DNA of 11,869 bases from an uncultured Eubacterium sp. (GTDB lineage: Bacteria > Bacillota > Clostridia > Lachnospirales > Lachnospiraceae). Below are positions 6,073 through 11,869 of this stretch, piece after piece (the first letter of the stretch is position 1; each line of letters opens with the position of its first letter). The stretch covers positions 45,507-57,375 of the forward strand of contig CAJUIH010000007.1 of NCBI GenBank assembly GCA_910586045.1. Direction: 5' to 3'. The translations under genes were made by a program, and so were the position numbers. The notes beneath the pieces were generated by a model. The model saw nothing but the letters and a program-made list of their open reading frames with translations, searched no databases and was not told the DNA's origin.

Positions 6073-8448
6073 TTAGGCGGATTTCCCATCGCTGCGGCAT
6101 TCAAAAACGGTCATTTTCATTTCGGGGCTGCTTGCTTCTTTAACCAGCCGATCCAATAAGCGGCGCATTTTCCGCAAATAGTTCATAGTTCCGATATCGG
6201 TGTTTTTTGGTGTGTTTTCTATAAAATCAGCCATTTTACTTTGGATCTGTACAATGCGCTGATCCCGTTCGCGGACCGTCAGCTTTTGCTTGTTGATCTC
6301 GTAACGGACCGTCCATTCAAACGACAAGGCAGTCCCGTGTTTTGGGTATGCGATTTCTTCGTAACGGGCGCCAAAATCCGGCGGAATGTTTCCTACCCGG
6401 TCGTGCGGATTTGTGGATTCGCTTTCGGTACAAGTAAGCGTGACGGTCAAAAAAAGGTAATCGGATCTTGAAAGCTTTTTTTGCAGTTCTTTCCAGTCCA
6501 GGCGAGCAAAACGCTGTCTTGCTTTCCATAGTTCCTTGTCTGCTTCATATCGTTCGCTCACATAGTTGCCAAATTCTTCTGCAGTCAAGTCCTTGTAGCC
6601 GTTTGTTTTCAGTGTCAGGACTTTTTTCGCATCAGATGGGATGTTTTTGGAAGTGGCTATTTTGGAAGCAGCCACTCCGTTTTCCGGTGCGTAAATGCAT
6701 GTTTGGATCGTTAGGGTGAGGTTGGCGGTTTTATTGATGTCATCCGCCAGGTTCCTAAGCTTTTGCATTGCTTCTTGTTCGATTTGCTTCGTAGATTTGC
6801 CAGAACCATCGGACAGTTCGCTGTCTGTTTTTTTATTTAGGAACGAAAGGGCGGTATCGGCAAGCCTGCGGTAGGCGTCTTCGTATTCCGAAACTTTCAT
6901 AGCGGTATTTCGAATCCGGATACCAGCGCGAAATTCCAGTTCTGCCAGCATTCCGTTTTTTAGCGGACGTTCCACGCCTGCCGCGGTGATGAAGTCAGAT
7001 TTCCAATCGCCGTCCGTTAACGGCAGCAGGGTATTTCGAATAAAAAAGGCATCGTCGTCTGTAAAACGCGCGAAATTGATTTGTTCATCGCGCAGCGCCT
7101 GTTCTAAAAGACGCATTCCCTCGCGTGTATCCAAAACAAAAGCAGCATGTTCCCGAAAATCCGCGACCGTCATATTGCGGCAGGATGTTGTATTTAGTTT
7201 TAAAAGCTCCCGGTACTTTGTAAATTTGGATTGTTGCGCAGACGCCGTACGGACAGGGACGTCTGTTTGCCGCGGGGATAGGGCCTGTGTGGACGCGGCA
7301 GGCGCGGCATACGTTCCAAGCAGCGGAAAGCAGATACACAGGCAGACCGTAGCAGCGGCTGTGGAGAATATCGTTTTTTGGGTTTTCTTTTGATCATTCA
7401 TAATCGCACCTAACCTTTCTTTTAATTGGGCCGCGTTTTCCGTCAGCATAACGGATGATACGGACTGGTTGATACTGTGGCCGGACGTCTGTCTCGGCCG
7501 GGCGCATAGCAGCAGCGTATCTCCGTAAGCTTTTCTCTCCCTGCTGCCCAGCGCATGGATTACGGTTTCGTCACAGGACAGCTCGCAAGCTTTGTTTACT
7601 TCTTTTTCCAGCAGATGTAAAAATGGATTAAACCAGTGGATACAGCGTACGGCCTGGATCAGCCATTTGTAATATAAGTCGCGCCGCTTATAATGGATCA
7701 GTTCGTGAGTAAAGATAAAGGACAATTGCGTTTGCGGCATCTGTGTGTCCGGTATGGCAATACAGGGATGAAAAAAGCCTGTTAGAACCGGGGTGGAAAG
7801 CCACGGCGCGTGATAAAGCGTAATATTTTTTGTGATGTTCCATGTTTTTTTGCATGCCGCAAGCAGACTGTCAGCTTGGGGATCTGCTATTTTCGTACCG
7901 CTTGTTTTCAGTTCGTGTACAAATGCTTGGTAAGACAGGATTTTGCGGGACAACAAAAACAGGGCGGGCAGAAGCCAGAGCAGAAACAGAAATTCCGGCA
8001 GGTGCGTATGGAATCGTTTAAAATCCCAGATTGTATTTGCTTTTGCAGAATCTGCAGTGGGTACAGGCAGTTTATTACGGGATTGGCGGCAGGAGTGTGC
8101 AGCATCTGCCTGTAAATGGCCTGTACCAGAAAGAATCCTGGATCCATCTGATTGATCTGACTGAACTGATTGAACTGATTGATCTGATTTATCTGATCTA
8201 TCTGATCCATCTGCGCTGTTTTGGATCATTGCCGTTTGGGCAGTTTGAAATAAAACATTGATAAGCGCTGTGTCTGAGCTAAATGGAACGATAAAACGCA
8301 GTACGGCCAAAATCCAAATATAGTACTGCCAGCGGCGGCTGAAGCGGTTTTGATAAAATTGTTTCAGCAGAAAAAGAAGCAGGCCCAGCAGTGTGCCGGA
8401 CAAAGACAGCGCGAAAAGCGATAAAAAAAATTCAAGTATCATAGTCAT
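6073..8448 (-). CDS. BlaR1/MecR1-like M56 peptidase sensor with duplicated extracytoplasmic domain
   Basis: A membrane metalloprotease receptor that should cleave or inactivate its BlaI-type partner on sensing a signal. Start 8448 (791 residues) is preferred because AAAGG lies 7 bases upstream; an ATG at 8478 would add 10 residues. N-terminal helices are at about 4-28 and 40-56, a third at about 150-170, and a fourth at about 359-381. The zinc site is THELIHYKRRD (HELIH, 248-252), with ELSCDE (Glu289) as likely third ligand, in the cytoplasmic loop. Between helices 2 and 3 is a Ser-Asp-Gln tripeptide repeat. The C-terminal 400 residues are extracytoplasmic. They show no penicillin-binding SxxK/KTG set; instead two similar halves (about 416-586 and 611-784) share an LxLxT...MTVADF/LTAEEF opening. 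The gene overlaps the end of blaI by 17 bp. Confidence 0.85.
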   Translation of the reverse strand: MTMILEFFLSLFALSLSGTLLGLLLFLLKQFYQNRFSRRWQYYIWILAVLRFIVPFSSDTALINVLFQTAQTAMIQNSADGSDRSDKSDQSVQSVQSDQSDGSRILSGTGHLQADAAHSCRQSRNKLPVPTADSAKANTIWDFKRFHTHLPEFLFLLWLLPALFLLSRKILSYQAFVHELKTSGTKIADPQADSLLAACKKTWNITKNITLYHAPWLSTPVLTGFFHPCIAIPDTQMPQTQLSFIFTHELIHYKRRDLYYKWLIQAVRCIHWFNPFLHLLEKEVNKACELSCDETVIHALGSRERKAYGDTLLLCARPRQTSGHSINQSVSSVMLTENAAQLKERLGAIMNDQKKTQKTIFSTAAATVCLCICFPLLGTYAAPAASTQALSPRQTDVPVRTASAQQSKFTKYRELLKLNTTSCRNMTVADFREHAAFVLDTREGMRLLEQALRDEQINFARFTDDDAFFIRNTLLPLTDGDWKSDFITAAGVERPLKNGMLAELEFRAGIRIRNTAMKVSEYEDAYRRLADTALSFLNKKTDSELSDGSGKSTKQIEQEAMQKLRNLADDINKTANLTLTIQTCIYAPENGVAASKIATSKNIPSDAKKVLTLKTNGYKDLTAEEFGNYVSERYEADKELWKARQRFARLDWKELQKKLSRSDYLFLTVTLTCTESESTNPHDRVGNIPPDFGARYEEIAYPKHGTALSFEWTVRYEINKQKLTVRERDQRIVQIQSKMADFIENTPKNTDIGTMNYLRKMRRLLDRLVKEASSPEMKMTVFECRSDGKSA
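8148..8210. repeat. Seven in-frame 9-bp tandem units in the blaR1-like gene
   Basis: Seven consecutive 9-bp units begin with CTG (CTGATTGAT, CTGACTGAA, CTGATTGAA and so on) and fill 63 bp. On the coding strand they specify a three-residue repeat (SDx/SVQ). Because each unit is 9 bp, copy-number change keeps the frame and alters only linker length. The units are imperfect, with 1-3 changes each. Confidence 0.8.
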
Positions 8449-8818
8449 TCCAAAACCTTTCGATCTCATTCCATTCATGTTCGGTCAGGACATCCTGCTG
8501 CAGCAGGGTGGATACCAGGCTGCGCACATTTCCCTCATAAATCCGGTTCAGAAAATGATGGGTCTGCATTTTTTGGTATTCCTGTTCCGTAACGACCGCG
8601 ATATATTCATTGCGCCGTCCGATTTTATTGACCTTTAAGTATTTTTTTCCGATCAGGCGGGAAAGCAGCGTAAGGACTGTATTTTTCTTCCAGCCGTTCT
8701 GACTTTGATCCAATTCTTCGATGATGCGGGAAAAAAGTATGCTTCCGCCGTTTTTCCATATGATTTTCATTAAAACCAATTCGGATTCGGAAATTTGCTG
8801 CATGGACCGCTGTTTCAT
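8432..8818 (-). CDS. BlaI/MecI-family winged-helix repressor
   Basis: A 128-residue DNA-binding protein. The opening QQISESELVLMKIIWKNG (residues 7-24) and the recognition region around WKKNTVLTLLSRLIGKKYL (43-61) with KIGRRNEYIA (65-74) are the hallmarks of the BlaI/MecI/CopY wing-helix fold. The C-terminal helices (from about 85, with GNVRSLVSTLL) give dimerisation and, in the family, contain the site cut on induction. The start at 8818 is chosen because AAAGGAGG stands 6-7 bases before it; the frame stays open to 9001 but has no support there. It is cotranscribed with the M56 sensor gene, overlapping it by 17 bp, in the classic blaI-blaR1 order. No beta-lactamase lies in this window, so the regulon outside its own operon is unknown. 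Confidence 0.92.
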   Translation of the reverse strand: MKQRSMQQISESELVLMKIIWKNGGSILFSRIIEELDQSQNGWKKNTVLTLLSRLIGKKYLKVNKIGRRNEYIAVVTEQEYQKMQTHHFLNRIYEGNVRSLVSTLLQQDVLTEHEWNEIERFWNDYDT

Positions 8819-8838
8819 AGCATCCTCCTTTCTTTTAG

Positions 8839-8890
8839 TTAACATGATGTAGGCATAATTTATATTAACATGATGTAGGCAATATGTCAA
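8839..8890 (-). promoter_or_regulatory. blaI promoter with two BlaI-type operators
   Basis: On the minus strand TTGACA (8885-8890) and TAATAT (8862-8867) are spaced exactly 17 bp. The 17-bp sequence TTAACATGATGTAGGCA (plus strand) occurs twice without change, at 8839-8855 and 8865-8881, 26 bp apart. Each has the ACAT-N-ATGT half-sites expected of BlaI-family operators (TACA/TGTA cores). One copy fills the spacer between -35 and -10, and the other sits just downstream of -10. Bound dimers would block polymerase, giving autorepression relieved by the sensor. Confidence 0.8.
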
Positions 8891-8918
8891 TGGATTTCTG
8901 AAAAATTCCAAGTTTTTG

Positions 8919-8946
8919 TTGCGTGGAAAGAAAAATACGATATAAT
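8919..8946 (+). promoter_or_regulatory. Probable promoter of the DHH phosphoesterase gene
   Basis: TTGCGT (8919-8924) and a perfect TATAAT (8941-8946) are spaced 16 bp, pointing right. The expected leader of about 105 bases contains a small GACAG/CTGTC hairpin (8950-8963). The promoter is about 40 bp from the nearer BlaI operator, so cross-regulation is possible but not shown. Confidence 0.5.
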
Positions 8947-9061
8947 ATAGACAGCAGTCTGTCAAAAACCAGAAGAAATGGACTGTATTTTTGTATAGCA
9001 AGTTGATTTTGCAAACAATTTGATGGAGTTCACAGGGGGGCTTAAAGAGAGGGGGATTTAT

Positions 9062-10012
9062 ATGGCAGGTAACTACCGGCTCGTAACAAGGAGTGATTTT
9101 GACGGCCTGGTTTGCGCGATGATTTTAAAGGAAATGGATTTGATCCATGATATCAAATTTGTGCATCCAAAAGATATGCAGGATGGATTGATCCCGGTCA
9201 CAAACCGTGATATTACAACCAATCTTCCATTTGTAGAGGGCGTACATCTGGCGTTTGACCATCATTCCAGTGAAGTGTATGAGGACGAAAATAAACCGTC
9301 CTATATTATTGAGGGGGAAGCGCCGTCAACAGCACGGATTGTGTACGAATACTTCGGCGGAAAAGAGAAGCTGCCGCGTATTTCAGATGAGATTATGGCT
9401 GCGGTGGACCAGTCTGATTCCGCGCAGTTTAGTTTGGAAGATATCGTAAATCCGACGGGCTGGACACTGATGAGTTTTTTAATGGATGCAAGGACCGGGC
9501 TTGGCCGTTTTCATGAGTTTCGGATTTCAAACTATGATTTGATGATGCAGTTGATTGATTTTTGCCTAGAACATCCGGTGGAAGAGGTGCTGGAACTGCC
9601 GGATGTTAAGGAACGGGTAGACCTTTATTTTAGGCAGCAGCAGGATTTTAAAGCGCAGCTTGCGCGTGTGACAAAAGTAATCGGGGACGTAGCCGTTGTA
9701 TATTTGAAAAACGAGGAGGTCATATACACAGGGAACCGTTTCTTTATTTATGCAATGTTTCCGGATGTAAAACTATCGGTTCATGTGATGTGGGGAAAGA
9801 AAAAGCAGAACACGGCGGTAACGATCGGAAAATCCATCCTAAACCGTTCTTCAGGTATTGATATCGGGGAAATCTGCCATTATTACGGCGGGGGCGGGCA
9901 CCGCAATGCGGGAACATGCCAGTTGCCGAATGATGAGATCGACCGGATTTTGCCGGAAATCCTGGATTTGCTGAATGAAAAAGTGACGCTTAGGGATTTA
10001 GACTGGAAATAA
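9062..10012 (+). CDS. DHH/DHHA1-family phosphoesterase (exopolyphosphatase-like)
   Basis: A 316-residue cytoplasmic enzyme. The DHH domain shows TRSDFDGLVCA (Asp12, Asp14 as metal ligands), FDHHSSE (Asp66-His67-His68) and AAVDQSDSA (Asp116). The C-terminal DHHA1 domain carries YYGGGGHRNAGTCQLP (275-290), the substrate-binding GGGH loop. Members hydrolyse phosphodiester or phosphoanhydride bonds in polyphosphate, nanoRNA/pAp or cyclic dinucleotides. The first motif has Ser where NrnA and GdpP have His (SDFDG rather than HxDxDG), so the precise substrate is unsure, and proteins like this are often labelled exopolyphosphatase. Start 9062 is chosen because GAGGGGGATTT precedes it; an ATG at 9020 has weaker support. 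Confidence 0.88.
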   Translation: MAGNYRLVTRSDFDGLVCAMILKEMDLIHDIKFVHPKDMQDGLIPVTNRDITTNLPFVEGVHLAFDHHSSEVYEDENKPSYIIEGEAPSTARIVYEYFGGKEKLPRISDEIMAAVDQSDSAQFSLEDIVNPTGWTLMSFLMDARTGLGRFHEFRISNYDLMMQLIDFCLEHPVEEVLELPDVKERVDLYFRQQQDFKAQLARVTKVIGDVAVVYLKNEEVIYTGNRFFIYAMFPDVKLSVHVMWGKKKQNTAVTIGKSILNRSSGIDIGEICHYYGGGGHRNAGTCQLPNDEIDRILPEILDLLNEKVTLRDLDWK

Positions 10013-10030
10013 GGAATCAAATCAGACGGG

Positions 10031-10073
10031 GGCTGTCGCATGGAGCAGAATACGTACAAGCGGCAGCCGCTTG
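10031..10073 (+). terminator. Hairpins after the DHH gene, terminator-like but without a T-run
   Basis: GGCTGTCGC (10031-10039) pairs with GCGGCAGCC (10060-10068) with one G-U. The right arm is also part of a second hairpin, CAAGCGG-CAG-CCGCTTG (10057-10073), so the two exclude each other. No T-tract follows, so the site may be a decayed terminator, a processing site, or an attenuator-like switch for the gene at 10137. Confidence 0.4.
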
Positions 10074-10136
10074 CCGTTGCGGACCAAAAGGAACCGGGTG
10101 CTGCATTGGCTCTGTCGCTTGCAGGAGGAAAACAAA

Positions 10137-11568
10137 ATGGGGCTGTATTTAAATCCAGGCAATAATGGGTTTCATATCGCGGTCAATGACGACATTTATA
10201 TAGATAAATCGGAATTGATAGCGTTTACAAATCAGAAACTATATAAACGGCGTAAAGTTTCAGCACAATATCATTTGTTTCTGACCCGCCGTTTATCGGG
10301 TTTATTGTGCAGTATTCAATCACCGAATATATAAATAAAAATAAACGTTTCATTTGTGTAAGCCGTCCGCGCCGTTTTGGAAAATCTATGGCGGCCCAGA
10401 TGCTTGCGGCTTATTACACCAGGGGTTGTAATTCTAAGCGATTATTTCAAAAACTAAAAATAGCAGAACACAGGACATTTCTAAAACATTTAAACCAGCA
10501 TAATGTGATTTATCTAAATATTGGGCAGTTTATGGCGGACCATGGGAAATTGGATTCGGTGATCGGCTGGATGGAAGCAGAGGTGATTCGGGAACTCAGG
10601 CAGGTATACGGCGACTGCTTTTGTGTAACTGAACTGGGACTGCCGCATGCCCTTGCGCAGATCTATCAGCAGGATACCGGGATTATGAAAGGATTTATTT
10701 TTATTATTGATGAATGGGATTGTTTATTCCGGGAAGCCAAGAACCGCAAAGACATCCAAAAGAAGTACCTTGATTTTTTAAAACGGCTGTTCAAAGACCA
10801 ACCGTATGTATCGCTGGCCTATATGACGGGGATTCTGCCGATTAAAAAATATGGGACGCATTCGGCAATTAATATTTTTGATGAGTATTCCATGACTGGC
10901 CCAAGAGAACTCGTTGCGTATACCGGATTTACAGAACCAGAAGTAAAAGAGCTTTGCTGTCGTTATTCGATGGATTTTGAACAAGTAAAAAGCTGGTATG
11001 ACGGCTATCAGTTTGGATCTGTCAGCATTTATAATTCGAAATCAGTAGTGGATGAGGCATTGAGCAGGGAAATTGATAGCTATTGGACAGAAACAGAGAC
11101 GTATGAAGCGTTGAAAACTTATATTGAAATGGACTACCAGGGATTGAAAACGGCTGTGATTACGATGTTGGGCGGAGGTAAATGTAAAATTAACGCCCGC
11201 AGATTTCAAAATGATATGACTACTTTTCAGACAAAAGACGATGTATTGACATTGCTGGTTCATTTGGGTTATCTTTCTTATGATAAAGAAAAACAGGAAG
11301 TATCGATTCCAAATCAGGAAATAGCAGAAGAGTTTTGGAATGCGGTGGATGAGCCTGGGTGGTATGGCGTGATCCAGGCGGTTGCAAAGTCGCAATCCTT
11401 ATTGGAAGCGACGCTGGCATTAGACATGGATGCAGTTGCGTCAGGTTTGGATGAAATTCATATGGAAATACTTTAAAAAACTATACGGGTGACATTCTTT
11501 TAGTTGGTATTAATTATGATAAGAAAAAGAAATGCCATCAGTGCCGCATTGAATCAATCAGCAAATGA
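10137..11568 (+). pseudogene. Broken AAA-ATPase / DUF1703 (PD-(D/E)XK) protein gene
   Basis: The start at 10137 has a perfect AGGAGG site and gives MGLYLNPGNNGF...YIDKSELIAFTNQ, the standard opening of this often multicopy family. Extra sequence of 89-92 bp (10236 to about 10327) then shifts the frame, and this frame stops at 10332-10334. The rest continues in the -1 frame (open 10256-11476): RFICVSRPRRFGKSMAAQML (Walker A, 10349-10408), FIFIIDEWDCLF (Walker B, about 10693-10728) and the alpha-helical middle. It stops early at HMEIL (11476). The usual C-terminal ending (NYTGDILLVGINYD..., 11479-11565, TGA at 11566) follows directly but in another frame, so the nuclease core of roughly 100 residues has been deleted. 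The ATPase half could still be made from the GTG at 10307, but without proper N-terminus or nuclease. The normal role of the family is unknown. Confidence 0.85.
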
Positions 11569-11614
11569 AAAATGAAAATAGCGAAAAGATAGTTCAGGAT
11601 ATGGAATCGATAAG

Positions 11615-11769
11615 GGACTGTATGTAAATAACCTGTGATATTTGCGCCGGATTTTTCTTCGAGGGTCCCATGCAAAAATCAAGCGCATAGCGGGCTATGG
11701 AACTGATTTTTGCATGGTGCGATCGGAGAAAAAGACAAGCAAAGATTACAGGTTATTTATATACAGTTA
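11615..11769. mobile_element. 155-bp fold-back element, MITE-like (copy 2, inverted)
   Basis: This unit has the same length as copy 1 at 5906-6060 and, read as reverse complement, matches it at roughly nine of ten positions by eye. It has GGACTGTATGTAAATAACCT at the left, the matching inverted end at the right (11745-11769), and the CCATGCAAAAATCA/TGATTTTTGCATGG central stem. It is flanked by TAAG on both sides (11611-11614 and 11771-11774). No coding sequence lies inside. Together the copies bracket the blaRI-DHH-ATPase block. Confidence 0.8.
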
Positions 11770-11796
11770 CTAAGTATAAACGCAGATTTTAAGATA

Positions 11797-11837
11797 GAAA
11801 AGAGCCGTTGGCTGTTTGGCCGGACGGTTCTTTTTTT
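11797..11837 (+). terminator. Intrinsic terminator right of the ATPase pseudogene
   Basis: AAAAGAGCCGT pairs with ACGGTTCTTTT (one G-U), with an inner GGC/GCC step, and is followed by seven T. It would end rightward transcripts from the DHH gene or the pseudogene. Bases 11569-11614 hold nothing I recognise. Confidence 0.85.
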
Positions 11838-11869
11838 GTGCGCACAGATAACATTTTGTTATAGAATGT

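Noticed and set aside
8449..8478. Longer start of the M56 sensor at 8478
   Set aside because: The ribosome site fits the ATG at 8448 better, and the family begins just before the first helix; still possible.
6073..8818. A beta-lactam resistance cassette
   Set aside because: The regulators are present but there is no beta-lactamase or PBP2a gene in the window, and the sensor lacks penicillin-binding motifs.
8819..9001. N-terminal extension of the BlaI-type protein
   Set aside because: The frame is open to 9001 but runs through the operators and promoter; the AGGAGG-supported start is at 8818 and matches the family's length.
9020..9061. Longer start of the DHH protein at 9020
   Set aside because: The ATG at 9062 has a GAGGGGGA site at proper distance, and the added residues are not family-like.

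Overview
The window looks like chromosomal DNA of a low-to-mid-GC Gram-positive Clostridia, most likely a gut Lachnospiraceae-type organism. The basis is purine-rich AGGAGG-type ribosome sites before almost every gene, sigma-A promoters with 17-bp spacers, a BlaI/BlaR1 pair, the multicopy-type AAA-ATPase/DUF1703 family, and a GGCTGTCGC-type hairpin arm of a kind I associate with this group. The genus is inference. No rRNA, tRNA, CRISPR array or intact transposase gene was seen.

Left part (1-2940, all minus strand): a K+ channel subunit with two Rossmann-like regions and a C-terminal RyR-like domain is followed 30 bp later by a PHP-domain phosphatase/nuclease. Both probably come from one strong promoter (TTGACT-17-TATACT). 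A small lysine-rich ORF of uncertain status follows. Next (2941-3696, plus strand) are two overlapping four-helix SMR/EamA-type genes, which look like two halves of one transporter. Their end overlaps the stop codon of a convergent AraC-family regulator by 4 bp. The regulator is divergent from galE (UDP-glucose 4-epimerase), which ends at a strong terminator.

Right part (5906-11774): this block is bracketed by two inverted copies of a 155-bp fold-back element resembling a MITE. Inside are an M56 peptidase sensor (BlaR1-like) and its BlaI-type repressor, divergent from a DHH/DHHA1 phosphoesterase gene, and then a broken AAA-ATPase/DUF1703 gene. The blaI promoter carries two identical 17-bp operator-like repeats, one between -35 and -10 and one just downstream of -10, so autorepression is expected. 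The BlaR1-like protein has no recognisable penicillin-binding domain; its extracytoplasmic part seems to be a duplicated domain of about 170 residues, so the signal is probably not a beta-lactam. The ATPase gene has extra sequence before its P-loop and a deletion that removed its nuclease core.

Best candidates for something new: the channel-RyR protein paired with a PHP phosphoesterase (a possible nucleotide-responsive channel module), the M56 receptor with a duplicated sensor, and the inverted pair of 155-bp elements. Stretches over 300 bp without an intact gene are 5733-6072 (terminator plus first element) and 11569-11869 (second element plus terminator).
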